Of a stretch of 64,000 nt of DNA, positions 51,300 to 58,369 are shown one piece after another. Source of the stretch: Eubacterium sp. (GTDB lineage Bacteria > Bacillota > Clostridia > Lachnospirales > Lachnospiraceae); NCBI GenBank assembly GCA_024690665.1, contig JAILOU010000007.1, positions 18,595 to 82,594 on the forward strand, given 5' to 3'. How positions within the stretch are numbered: the first letter of the stretch is position 1; each line of letters begins with the position of its first letter. The position numbers were made by a program, and so were the translations under genes. The notes under the pieces are model-generated. The model ran no database searches, was not told where the DNA came from, and was given only the letters and a program-made list of their open reading frames with translations.

Positions 51300-51773
51300 C
51301 TATAGCTCAAGCCCCCATACATCCTCTGCTTTTAGAAAAACCATTTCAAGGTCTTCTTGATTTGCGTCTACCCATGGCTGATCATCTGAATTAATTGCCG
51401 TTGCAGAATCTTTCAAATATACTTCCCTAGACTCCCCTTTATAAGTGAGTATACTTCCAACCTCACTCACATCTCCGGAATAATGTTTTATCCATATCAC
51501 TAAATCAGCATGACCTGAATATTCTCCTTCAATCGGAGATGCAACCGACAGATTCCCATCCTTCCAATATAAATAAGTCGGCATTGCTACTTCGCACAAA
51601 TATCCATCTGGGTACCACACACCACCATCCTCCACTCTATAGTATTCGCTCTCTTTCATTGTTTGAACGTAGCTGAAATACGGTTTAAACACATCAATAA
51701 GCCAAAAAACATTTACTGCAACAAATACTGCTATTACAATAATCACAATTCTTTTTATGTATGACGTTTTCAT
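51300..51773 (-). CDS. Unknown membrane-anchored extracytoplasmic protein
   Basis: A 157-residue protein with one N-terminal membrane helix (KRIVIIVIAVFVAVNVFWLIDVFKPYF) and an acidic external part with five Trp and many Tyr (YRVEDGGVWYPDGYLCEVAMPTYLYWKDG, VIWIKHYSGDVSEVG). No family recognised. Start at 51773 has AGAGGGGAAGAA upstream. It is 91 bp upstream of the bacteriocin-like gene in the same direction, so an accessory or immunity role is possible. Confidence 0.6.
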   Translation of the reverse strand: MKTSYIKRIVIIVIAVFVAVNVFWLIDVFKPYFSYVQTMKESEYYRVEDGGVWYPDGYLCEVAMPTYLYWKDGNLSVASPIEGEYSGHADLVIWIKHYSGDVSEVGSILTYKGESREVYLKDSATAINSDDQPWVDANQEDLEMVFLKAEDVWGLEL

Positions 51774-51899
51774 TTCTTCCCCTCTTAAAAGATAAGACGC
51801 ATAGTGTAAATCAAAAAATCCCACAAAGGCGAGCTGATTTTTGTCATTCCCTGTAAATATTTTAGCATTCAATACTTACATTTGTCTAGGAAGTTTTTT

Positions 51900-51995
51900 T
51901 ACGTCCTTTAATACCAGAATTGAAATTTTAAATTCCACCTCCCGATTTACCATTTCACTGGAATTTACAATTTCAAGTTAGTACGTCCTTTAATA
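51900..51995. mobile_element. Miniature inverted-repeat insertion with 14-bp direct repeats
   Basis: TACGTCCTTTAATA occurs at 51900-51913 and 51982-51995. Between them, 68 bp carry an inverted repeat of 16/17 matches: ttgaaattttaaattcc (51920-51936) and ggaatttacaatttcaa (51960-51976). The right repeat lies in the last codons of the MFS gene. Removing one repeat plus the element would restore a reading frame ending FIKGRKKTS, in place of the present FIKGRTNLKL. Confidence 0.55.
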
Positions 51996-53353
51996 AATCC
52001 AAATGCCATTACAACGCAAACTGCGGCCAACACAACCATTCCCATATAGCTGTTTTTCACATTGGCCATGGTGTAATTCGATCCCTGCACCCCAACAGAC
52101 ATAAGGGATACAAAACCTGCTGCCCCCAGTGCTCCGCCAATGGTACGCAAACAGCTCATGAGGGCCGTTCCATCTGTCTTTTGGATGTCTTCCAGCTTTT
52201 CCATGGCAAATGCGGAAAGATTCATCATAACAAATGACATTCCAAATCCCAAAACAACCAGCGGAAGGATCAGCACATAAGATGACATTTCTTCCGTTAC
52301 AAACAAAACTCCGATCTCACTGACAAATACAAGAACCGTTCCCAGCATTGCCAGAGGCTTCATTCCAATTTTATCATACAGTTTTCCTGCAACCGGACTC
52401 ATAAGCCCGGTAATCAGGGCGCAGGGTGCAATCACAATTCCGAAAACCGTTGCGCTCTGCCCTTGCACCGTCTGTATCAGAATGGGAATAATCGTAGACA
52501 TGCCATTCATCAATGCATAAAAAATCATAACGATAATAACCGACACGGTAAAATCACGGGTCTTAAAAACCCGCAGATTCAAAAGAGGCGATTCTATCTT
52601 CATCTGGCGAATGGCAAAAAGCACCAGCACCACCAGTCCAATCACCAGCAAAAGCCCCACCTGAAGACTTACAAAAGAATAACTTCCCATATTTCCGGCC
52701 ATCAAAACGATGCAGGTAAATCCCACAGCTGCCAGCACCATGGACAAAATATCAAAGGATGGTGAAGAATTCTCCAGCACGTTTTTCATAAACTTGGCAC
52801 CGCACAAAAAATCCACTACACAAAACAGCAAAATGATCCAGAAGATCAATCGCCATCCCCAATGGTCAATGATCACTCCGGCGATCATGGGCGCCACCAC
52901 CGGTGCAAAGGTTACCGCCAATCCGTATACGCCCATGGCAAATCCCCTTTTGGCCGATGGAATAATAATCAGGATCACCATCTGGGTCATAGAAATAATA
53001 ATTCCATAGCCGACGCCCTGTACCACTCGCCCAAAGAGCATCACTGCAAAAGACGGTGCAACGGCACAAAGCAAAACGCCGATTGCAAACAATCCCATTC
53101 CCACAAAAAACAGCCGCTTCGTAGGAAATCGCTTCACCACAAACGCCGTGGCAAGAATCATAATCCCGCTGACCAGAGAATAAATACTGGTCACCATCTG
53201 AGCCCGGCTGGCCGTAATGGAAAAATCTACCATGATGACCGGCAGTGCCGTACTCATCACCGTAGAAACAATGGATGTAATCACTGATCCCAGAACCAGG
53301 ACAAAAAAGATTCCCTTTCTGCTTATTTTTTCCTCGGTTGCTACTGTATTCAT
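51965..53353 (-). CDS. MFS drug-efflux transporter (DHA2/EmrB-QacA type)
   Basis: A 462-residue permease with ~14 predicted helices. Typical motifs: LPVIMVDFSITASRAQMVTSIYSLVSG, ATAFVVKRFPTKRLFFVGMGLF (motif A variant), GRVVQGVGYGIIISMTQMVI, GLAVTFAPVVAPMIAGVIIDHWGWRLIFWI (motif C). Likely a proton antiporter for toxic compounds; substrate unknown. Start set at the ATG 53353; the preceding TTG is not needed. The last four codons (TNLKL) arise from the insertion described at 51900-51995. Promoter at 53432-53460. Confidence 0.9.
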   Translation of the reverse strand: MNTVATEEKISRKGIFFVLVLGSVITSIVSTVMSTALPVIMVDFSITASRAQMVTSIYSLVSGIMILATAFVVKRFPTKRLFFVGMGLFAIGVLLCAVAPSFAVMLFGRVVQGVGYGIIISMTQMVILIIIPSAKRGFAMGVYGLAVTFAPVVAPMIAGVIIDHWGWRLIFWIILLFCVVDFLCGAKFMKNVLENSSPSFDILSMVLAAVGFTCIVLMAGNMGSYSFVSLQVGLLLVIGLVVLVLFAIRQMKIESPLLNLRVFKTRDFTVSVIIVMIFYALMNGMSTIIPILIQTVQGQSATVFGIVIAPCALITGLMSPVAGKLYDKIGMKPLAMLGTVLVFVSEIGVLFVTEEMSSYVLILPLVVLGFGMSFVMMNLSAFAMEKLEDIQKTDGTALMSCLRTIGGALGAAGFVSLMSVGVQGSNYTMANVKNSYMGMVVLAAVCVVMAFGFIKGRTNLKL

Positions 53354-53431
53354 CAAATCTTCCTTCTTGTTATTTTTTTATGTTGTAATTATCTTCCTCT
53401 ATTGTCAAGACTCGCTCCAACACATAGGACT

Positions 53432-53460
53432 ATTGTACTGCCATTTTTCCCCTTTGTAAA
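53432..53460 (-). promoter_or_regulatory. Sigma-A promoter of the MFS gene
   Basis: Minus strand TTTACA (53455-53460), 17 bp, TACAAT (53432-53437), 79 bp before the start codon. A second TTGACA is at 53403-53408 without a good -10. Confidence 0.5.
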
Positions 53461-53498
53461 TTATGTATATTTGTAAAAATGTCGATTTTATGGGCTTT

Positions 53499-53537
53499 CC
53501 ACCTTTTTTGATATAATAATAGTATCAAAAAAGGTGG
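53499..53537. promoter_or_regulatory. 15-bp inverted repeat that can mask a ribosome binding site
   Basis: CCACCTTTTTTGATA / TATCAAAAAAGGTGG with a 9-bp loop, perfect arms. The right arm ends in AAGGTGG, a ribosome binding site 8 nt before the ATG at 53546. The loop holds TATAAT (53512-53517). It may be a repressor operator or an RNA hairpin that hides translation start. Confidence 0.6.
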
Positions 53538-53545
53538 TTAAATTC

Positions 53546-53575
53546 ATGATTACAGAACAAACCGAACAAGAATAG
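53546..53575 (+). CDS. Putative 9-residue leader peptide MITEQTEQE
   Basis: ATG, nine sense codons in total, TAG. It follows AAGGTGG by 8 nt, and a strong hairpin begins 3 bp after the stop. The arrangement resembles an attenuator leader, but no plus-strand gene follows before fba, which points the other way. May be a remnant or a regulatory RNA. Confidence 0.35.
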   Translation: MITEQTEQE

Positions 53576-53578
53576 AAG

Positions 53579-53616
53579 AAACCCCTTGTTGGATGCGAAA
53601 ATCCTTCAAGGGGTTT
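53579..53616 (-). terminator. Terminator downstream of fba
   Basis: AAACCCCTTG / CAAGGGGTTT, perfect 10-bp stem, an AA/AA internal bulge and an inner GGAT/ATCC stem. On the minus strand it is followed by CTTCTATTCTTG. It could equally end the short plus-strand transcript. Confidence 0.65.
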
Positions 53617-53631
53617 GTCTACGGTCTGATA

Positions 53632-53658
53632 TGGACAGAGAGTCTATCTCTCTGTCCA
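53632..53658 (-). terminator. Perfect hairpin just after fba
   Basis: TGGACAGAGAG / CTCTCTGTCCA, 11-bp perfect stem, 5-nt loop, 9 bp after the fba stop. There is no U-tract, so it is probably a 3'-end stabilising hairpin working with the next one. Confidence 0.55.
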
Positions 53659-53666
53659 CATAAGGT

Positions 53667-54602
53667 TTACGCTTTTCCGTCACATCCAAGAACATCTACA
53701 ATCTTGTGTGCTACCATATCTTTGATTGCCTGACGAGCAGGTTTAAGATACTGACGTGGATCGAAATCTCCCGGATGAAGTGCCATATGCTCACGAATGG
53801 AAGCAGTCATGGCAAGTCTCAGATCGGAATCAATATTGATCTTGCATACGGCAAGCTGTGCAGCCTTACGAAGCTGATCTTCCGGAACACCGATAGCTCC
53901 CGGCATGTCTCCGCCGTACTTATTCACCTTAGCAACAAAATCCTGTGGTACTGAAGAAGAACCATGAAGAACAATTGGGAAACCAGGAAGTTTCTTCATG
54001 CACTCCTCAAGAACATCGAATCTAAGCTGTGGCTTTGTACCCGGCTTAAACTTATATGCACCGTGGCTGGTTCCAATTGCAATTGCAAGAGAGTCACAAC
54101 CTGTACGGTCAACGAATTCCTGAACTTCTTCCGGCTTTGTATAAGAAGAATCCTCAGCAGATACGTTTACTTCATCTTCAACACCTGCAAGTGTTCCAAG
54201 CTCAGCCTCTACAACAACGCCCTTATCATGTGCGTATTCTACAACCTGCTTGGTAATTGCGATATTTTCTTCAAATGGCTTAGAAGATGCGTCGATCATA
54301 ACAGATGTAAATCCGCCGTCGATACAGCTCTTGCACAGTTCAAAGCTATCGCCATGATCTAAATGAAGACAGATTGGAAGATCTGTTTCAATAATAGCAG
54401 CCTCTACAAGTTTCATCAGATAGGTATGGTTCGCATAGTTACGAGCTCCCTTAGAAACCTGAAGGATAAGCGGTGCTCTAAGCTCTCCTGCTGCTTCTGT
54501 AATTCCCTGAACAATCTCCATGTTGTTAACATTGAACGCACCAATGGCATAACCCCCATTATATGCCTTCTCAAACATTTCTTTCGTAGTTACTAATGGC
54601 AT
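53667..54602 (-). CDS. fba: Fructose-bisphosphate aldolase, class II
   Basis: A 311-residue zinc aldolase of glycolysis. MPLVTTKEMFEKAYNGGYAIGAFNVNNMEIVQGITEAA at the start; LHLDHGDSFELCKSCIDGGFTSVMIDASS (zinc His and catalytic Asp), VEAELGTLAGVEDEVNV, TGCDSLAIAIGTSHGAYKF, LHGSSSVPQDFV and KINIDSDLRLAMTASIREHM. The start at 54602 was chosen from the family and from AAGGAG upstream; the open frame runs 57 bp further. It lies 37 bp after the flavin reductase gene, which overlaps that extra stretch. Confidence 0.96.
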   Translation of the reverse strand: MPLVTTKEMFEKAYNGGYAIGAFNVNNMEIVQGITEAAGELRAPLILQVSKGARNYANHTYLMKLVEAAIIETDLPICLHLDHGDSFELCKSCIDGGFTSVMIDASSKPFEENIAITKQVVEYAHDKGVVVEAELGTLAGVEDEVNVSAEDSSYTKPEEVQEFVDRTGCDSLAIAIGTSHGAYKFKPGTKPQLRFDVLEECMKKLPGFPIVLHGSSSVPQDFVAKVNKYGGDMPGAIGVPEDQLRKAAQLAVCKINIDSDLRLAMTASIREHMALHPGDFDPRQYLKPARQAIKDMVAHKIVDVLGCDGKA

Positions 54603-54639
54603 AACATTACACTCCTTTTCTATTATTTTGTGGCGGAGA

Positions 54640-55146
54640 TTATCTCGCCAAAAATTCAACTATTTCTCCGATATACATGGTGTGATAATCACCATCCGCA
54701 TAAAACTCTCCGTCTATGCTTGCATCTGTAAATGTCTCCTTCGGCATCGGAACTGCAGCCATCTTCTTGCAGACAATTGCAAAGTTTCCTTCGTCGATAA
54801 ACGGAATCTCTTTATGAAGGTTGACCTTCATACCCGCGGTCTTAATCTTATTTTCCTTACGACCGGTCGCTGCACCTAAGTACTTAAGCATGGAACGGTA
54901 TTTCTCATCAAAAAAGGTAATGGAGAATACGTCCGACTTATCAATCAGTTCCTTCGTGTAGCGGGATTCTCTGACATATATCGTTGCTACCTTCTTTCCC
55001 CAGATGACACCCATGCCACCCCAGGAAACGGTCATGGCGTTTACCTTGCCGCCGGCCATGGCGGTTAAAACGCCCCAGTCTTTTTCAAACACCTTGAATG
55101 GATTGATATCCAACGTTGTCGCGTCAAAAGGTTGAAAATTATGCAT
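54640..55146 (-). CDS. Flavin reductase-like FMN-binding protein
   Basis: A 168-residue split-barrel flavoprotein (flavin reductase/flavoredoxin family): NPFKVFEKDWGVLTAMAGGKVNAMTVSWGGMGVIWGKKVATIYVRESRYTKELIDKSDVFSITFFDEKYRSMLKYLGAATGRKENKIK. Such proteins bind FMN and transfer electrons or hydride; the partner is unknown. Full length. Adjacent to fba, same direction. Confidence 0.88.
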   Translation of the reverse strand: MHNFQPFDATTLDINPFKVFEKDWGVLTAMAGGKVNAMTVSWGGMGVIWGKKVATIYVRESRYTKELIDKSDVFSITFFDEKYRSMLKYLGAATGRKENKIKTAGMKVNLHKEIPFIDEGNFAIVCKKMAAVPMPKETFTDASIDGEFYADGDYHTMYIGEIVEFLAR

Positions 55147-55247
55147 GCAATAACCTCCCTACAAAACAAACACTTCTGTTTATTTTTTCTTCAACTTCTA
55201 TTGTAACAGATTTTAAATAAATGCGTTAAAAATTCTCACATTCTTTC

Positions 55248-55430
55248 CTACATCTGTTTTCTTACCGTAAGGTATTCATTGTCCGACTGATAGTACGGAC
55301 ATTCCTTATATTTACTCGCGTAAAAATGTGCAAGATCGTCTTCATCCATCGATACATCGCAGTAATATTCTTCGTCGTCTTCGTCATAAATAAAATTGTT
55401 GCAGCTTTCGCAAGGATATCCATTTGCCAT
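55248..55430 (-). CDS. Small Cys/Asp-rich protein (DUF6472-like)
   Basis: A 60-residue protein: MANGYPCESCNNFIYDEDDEEYYCDVSMDEDDLAHFY...ECPYYQSDNEYLTVRKQM. Four Cys in a CxxC...C...C pattern suggest a metal site. Proteins of this pattern are widespread in Lachnospiraceae under a DUF name; function unknown. The start at 55430 has AGGAGTGATGTT upstream and an extended -10 promoter. Confidence 0.8.
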   Translation of the reverse strand: MANGYPCESCNNFIYDEDDEEYYCDVSMDEDDLAHFYASKYKECPYYQSDNEYLTVRKQM

Positions 55431-55454
55431 AACATCACTCCTATTCGTGAATGT

Positions 55455-55463
55455 ATTATAGCA
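55455..55463 (-). promoter_or_regulatory. Extended -10 promoter of the DUF6472-like gene
   Basis: Minus strand TGCTATAAT, 25 bp before the start codon and 9 bp after the terminator of the upstream gene. Confidence 0.5.
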
Positions 55464-55471
55464 CAAAAAAA

Positions 55472-55501
55472 CAGCAGCCGAAATCTTCCTTTCGACTGCT
55501 G
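55472..55501 (-). terminator. Terminator of the molbindin gene
   Basis: CAGCAGTCGAAA, 6-nt loop, TTTCGGCTGCTG on the minus strand (one G-T pair), followed by TTTTTTT. It is a textbook rho-independent terminator. Confidence 0.9.
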
Positions 55502-55517
55502 CCATAAAACGTTCTTA

Positions 55518-55931
55518 TTAGATTGCGAACATAACAGATGTAGCCTTAATTACTGCAACAACTTCTTTTCCAACTGCAAGTCCAAGATCCTTAACAGAAG
55601 CCATTGAGATGGTTGCGCTGATGGTGTTACCGCCTGCAACTTCCACCTTAACGATGGCATTCACTGCACCTTCATCGATAGCAGTAACCTTACCTGCAAG
55701 TTTGTTTCTTGCGCTAAGTGTCAGATCGCCGATTCCGATCATAACTTCTGTTGCTTTGATGATTGCTGTTGCCTTTGTTCCCTTTGCAAGGCCAAGTTCT
55801 TTAACTGCTGCCATGGAGATGGTTCCGCTGATGGTTTCCCCTGCAAAATCCATCGCAACGATTGCATTAACTGCACCTTCATTAACAGCTGCGATAGTTC
55901 CCTCGATTTGATTTCTTGCACTAAGTTTCAT
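55518..55931 (-). CDS. Tandem molbindin (two TOBE/Mop domains)
   Basis: A 137-residue molybdate/tungstate-binding protein made of two Mop domains, each starting KLSARNQIEGTIAAVNEGAVNAIV / TLSARNKLAGKVTAIDEGAVNAIV and ending with an AIIKATEVMI / AVIKATSVMF strand. Cytoplasmic storage or homeostasis of molybdate. It stands alone with its own promoter and terminator; no modABC genes are near. Confidence 0.92.
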   Translation of the reverse strand: MKLSARNQIEGTIAAVNEGAVNAIVAMDFAGETISGTISMAAVKELGLAKGTKATAIIKATEVMIGIGDLTLSARNKLAGKVTAIDEGAVNAIVKVEVAGGNTISATISMASVKDLGLAVGKEVVAVIKATSVMFAI

Positions 55932-55970
55932 AATTATAACCTCCTGATATGTTGTTCGTTTTTTGATATA

Positions 55971-56003
55971 GCTATCATAACACTATAGCGTTTTTCTTGT
56001 AAA
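55971..56003 (-). promoter_or_regulatory. Molbindin promoter with overlapping inverted repeat
   Basis: Minus strand TTTACA (55998-56003), 18 bp, TATGAT (55974-55979). GCTAT (55971-55975) and ATAGC (55985-55989) form an inverted repeat over the -10 box, CGCTATAGTGTTATGATAGC, recalling ModE-type operators. Control by molybdate is a guess. Confidence 0.45.
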
Positions 56004-56047
56004 ATTAACCTTCTTTATTTCTAAAATAACTTATCTGTTATGCTGCC

Positions 56048-56302
56048 TTATCCCAGCACAATAGGAAGTGTGGACACATTTCTTCCATCTACTCGAATAC
56101 CCGTCACATACAGCGCTGCAGCCTGCTTCTTTCCGGTCAGTTCTATCGTCACACCGGTATCAATCTTATATTCTTCTGTCACCGTTTTCCCGTCACCGGC
56201 TTTTAATAGCATCCCTTTAAAATCATTTACGATTCCCGGCAGGACTACCGACGCACTTCCTACGCCAAGTTCTCTTTGTAAGATTTCAAGTAGCTGTTTC
56301 AT
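56048..56302 (-). CDS. Unknown small conserved-looking protein
   Basis: An 84-residue protein (MKQLLEILQRELGVGSASVVLPGIVNDFKGMLLKAGDGKTV...LTGKKQAAALYVTGIRVDGRNVSTLPIVLG), likely an alpha/beta fold with a beta-rich C-terminus. No family recognised, no signal or membrane segment. Starts 1 bp after the stop of the GIY-YIG gene with GGGTGA as ribosome binding site, so the two are co-transcribed. Confidence 0.6.
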   Translation of the reverse strand: MKQLLEILQRELGVGSASVVLPGIVNDFKGMLLKAGDGKTVTEEYKIDTGVTIELTGKKQAAALYVTGIRVDGRNVSTLPIVLG

Positions 56303-56303
56303 G

Positions 56304-56777
56304 CTAATCACCCATATTCCCTTTCGTTTTGTTGTAGCCTTTGGCATAGGCGTTGTAGCGCGCAATCGTTTCGCGTTCTAGGTCATCAAGATTTCGATAG
56401 CCACTGCCTTTTAGTGAAATCATCCGAATGCGAAAATCATCGCCGTAGATATAATCGGCATAGACATCTCCATTGCCCTTGCCGGTAAAGTGTGAGTTCA
56501 CTCTGGAAAATACCCGCACAGACTGTCCCACATAATACAGATTGCGGCTTCTGTTGAAGATGATATAGATGCCTTCGAAGTTCGGCGCATCCACATAGTC
56601 CTCTTCGCGAATCGCAAAAAACTCATCTACTGTCAGTTCTTTCTTGCCATGAAGGAGTTTTCGCATTCTTCGCTTCTCCCGGTGACGATAGCGAAATCGC
56701 ACAATTACAAATACGATATATAAGATGATTACGACCGCCACAAAGGCAATAATATTGTCCGGTATATTACTTAGCAA
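56304..56777 (-). CDS. Membrane-anchored GIY-YIG domain protein
   Basis: A 157-residue protein: a single N-terminal helix (NIIAFVAVVIILYIVFVIVRF), a basic stretch (RYRHREKRRMRKLLHGKK), then a GIY-YIG nuclease domain: GIYIIFNRSRNLYYVGQSVRVFSRVNSHFTGKGNGDVYADY, with YYVGQS for the YIG motif and Arg in VFSRV. The domain faces the cytoplasm if the usual positive-inside rule holds. Its metal-ligand Glu may be DDLERETI. Nuclease role at the membrane is unknown. 10-bp overlap with pepD upstream. Confidence 0.82.
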   Translation of the reverse strand: MLSNIPDNIIAFVAVVIILYIVFVIVRFRYRHREKRRMRKLLHGKKELTVDEFFAIREEDYVDAPNFEGIYIIFNRSRNLYYVGQSVRVFSRVNSHFTGKGNGDVYADYIYGDDFRIRMISLKGSGYRNLDDLERETIARYNAYAKGYNKTKGNMGD

Positions 56778-58218
56778 GTCTTCGTAACACTTCCTTTGTC
56801 AGATTCCAGGTTCTTTCTACACTCTTCACATCCATATGCTCCTTTGGCGTGTGAATGTCCAATAGATCCGGTCCGTAAGAGACGCAATCGAGCTGCGGCA
56901 TCTTTCCCACAAATATACCACATTCCACGCCGGCATGCATCGTTTCAATGATTGGTTTATGCCCATACTGCTCTTCAAACACTTCCACCATCAACTCACG
57001 AAGCGGCGAGTCCATACGATATTCCCAGCCCGGATAGTCTCCTTCGCACGCAAGAAAACCGCCAATTGTCTCCATCAGATTCTCAAGGCGCATTAGCATC
57101 TCACGCTTTTCCGAATCCACACTGCTTCGCACGGAATACGAATACACAGCTTCATCGCTTGTCATCGTCATAATACCAAGATTAAGTGAGGTCTGCACAA
57201 GTCCTTCCACATCCGGATTCATTCTCTGGATACCGCGCGGCGCATTGATAATCGCCGTCACAAAATTGCGCGCTGACTGCTCGGTCAAAACCATCTCCTG
57301 CACACGCTTTCCCTCTACAAGATGAATGCTCACACCCGGATCGGTAACCTTGTATTCACCGGAATATATCGCCTGCACTTTTGCCACTGCCGCCTTAAGC
57401 GCATTTACCTCTTCCTTTGGCACAAGCAATCCGGCCGTTGCCTTTCTTACGATTGCATTATCTTTTAATCCACCCTCAGCGCTTACGATTCCAAACGAAA
57501 CCTCTTTTCCAAGAAGATACAGCGCACGTCCAAGCAGATTGTCGGCATTGCCGCGTCCCTTATCAATCTCCATACCGGAGTGTCCACCTTCTAGTCCGTC
57601 AATGATCAGCTCGCACAAGATGCCCTGCTCCATCCTGCGCTCGAGTGGCAGGTGACAAATTGCCGTCACTCCGCCGGCGCAGCCTGTTAAAAAATGTCCT
57701 TCCTCCTCAGAGTCAAGATTTAACATGCGCTCAGCCTTTAAGTCTGCCGTATCAAGCGCAGTCGCACCAAGAAGTCCAATCTCCTCATCTACGGTAAGCA
57801 CCACTTCCAATGGCGGATGTTCTAAGGAGTCATCTTCTAGGATTGCAAGCGCATACGCAACCGCAATTCCATCATCTGCGCCAAGCGTCGTGCCCTTCGC
57901 CGAGATGATCCCATCTTCTACCTGAAGGCTCAGCCCCTGCGTGTTAAAATCAATCTCGCAGCCTTCCTCCTTTTCACATACCATGTCCATGTGCCCTTGA
58001 ATCATCACCGCCGGCTTGTCCTCGGCACCCTTACTTGCTGCCTTTCGAATCACAACATTGCCCGCTTCATCTTGTCTATAATCAAGTCCATGCGCTCTTG
58101 CAAACTCTACGAGGTAATCACTGATTGCCTGCGTCTGCCTTGAGCCATGCGGAATCTTACAGATTTCCTCAAAGTAATAAAATACTCTCTTTGGCTCGAG
58201 TCCTTCTAATACTGCCAT
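56767..58218 (-). CDS. pepD: Aminoacyl-histidine dipeptidase (peptidase D)
   Basis: A 483-residue M20 metallopeptidase that cleaves Xaa-His dipeptides: PHGSRQTQAISDYLVEFARAHGL, VMIQGHMDMVCEKE (His-Asp), GTTLGADDGIAVAYALAILED (GADDG, bridging Asp), LEVVLTVDEEIGLLGATALD (EE catalytic pair), GLEGGHSGMEIDKGRGN, TMHAGVECGIF, and the terminal HTPKEHMDVKSVERTW. The start at 58218 has AAGGAAC at the right distance and matches the family length; the open frame to 58506 is incidental. Confidence 0.93.
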   Translation of the reverse strand: MAVLEGLEPKRVFYYFEEICKIPHGSRQTQAISDYLVEFARAHGLDYRQDEAGNVVIRKAASKGAEDKPAVMIQGHMDMVCEKEEGCEIDFNTQGLSLQVEDGIISAKGTTLGADDGIAVAYALAILEDDSLEHPPLEVVLTVDEEIGLLGATALDTADLKAERMLNLDSEEEGHFLTGCAGGVTAICHLPLERRMEQGILCELIIDGLEGGHSGMEIDKGRGNADNLLGRALYLLGKEVSFGIVSAEGGLKDNAIVRKATAGLLVPKEEVNALKAAVAKVQAIYSGEYKVTDPGVSIHLVEGKRVQEMVLTEQSARNFVTAIINAPRGIQRMNPDVEGLVQTSLNLGIMTMTSDEAVYSYSVRSSVDSEKREMLMRLENLMETIGGFLACEGDYPGWEYRMDSPLRELMVEVFEEQYGHKPIIETMHAGVECGIFVGKMPQLDCVSYGPDLLDIHTPKEHMDVKSVERTWNLTKEVLRRLAK

Positions 58219-58254
58219 ATATGTTCCTTCTTTCCAATTAAGTACTTCTATATT

Positions 58255-58289
58255 TACCGAAATCGATTTCGGCGAAATTAATTTCGGTA
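58255..58289 (-). promoter_or_regulatory. Overlapping palindromes upstream of pepD
   Basis: Within TACCG...CGGTA lie CCGAAATCGATTTCGG (58257-58272, perfect), ATTTCGgCGAAAT (58266-58278) and CGAAATTAATTTCG (58273-58286, perfect). The three interlocking dyads, 37 bp before the start codon, look like a double operator for a dimeric repressor. Confidence 0.55.
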
Positions 58290-58320
58290 TTTTTATCATA
58301 ACCACCTCTATGCAATAAAA

Positions 58321-58348
58321 CAAGGACCATTCTTTCGAACAGTCCCTG
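58321..58348 (-). terminator. Terminator of the phloretin-hydrolase-like gene
   Basis: CAGGGACTGTTC / GAATGGTCCTTG with a 4-nt loop (two mismatches), followed on the minus strand by TTTTATT, 22 bp after the stop codon. Confidence 0.75.
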
Positions 58349-58369
58349 ACTTTACGCACTATATTTAGT

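Larger units (their letters stand above)
53354..53666. other. 313-bp intergenic region between the MFS gene and fba
   Basis: Holds, left to right, the MFS promoter on the minus strand (53432-53460), a 39-bp palindrome (53499-53537), a 9-codon open frame with its ribosome binding site on the plus strand (53546-53575), and two hairpins (53579-53616, 53632-53658) between it and the fba stop codon. Confidence 0.6.

Noticed and set aside
53667-54602. Fuculose/rhamnulose aldolase feeding the microcompartment
   Set aside because: The sequence is a class II fructose-bisphosphate aldolase and is 12 kb away in another unit.
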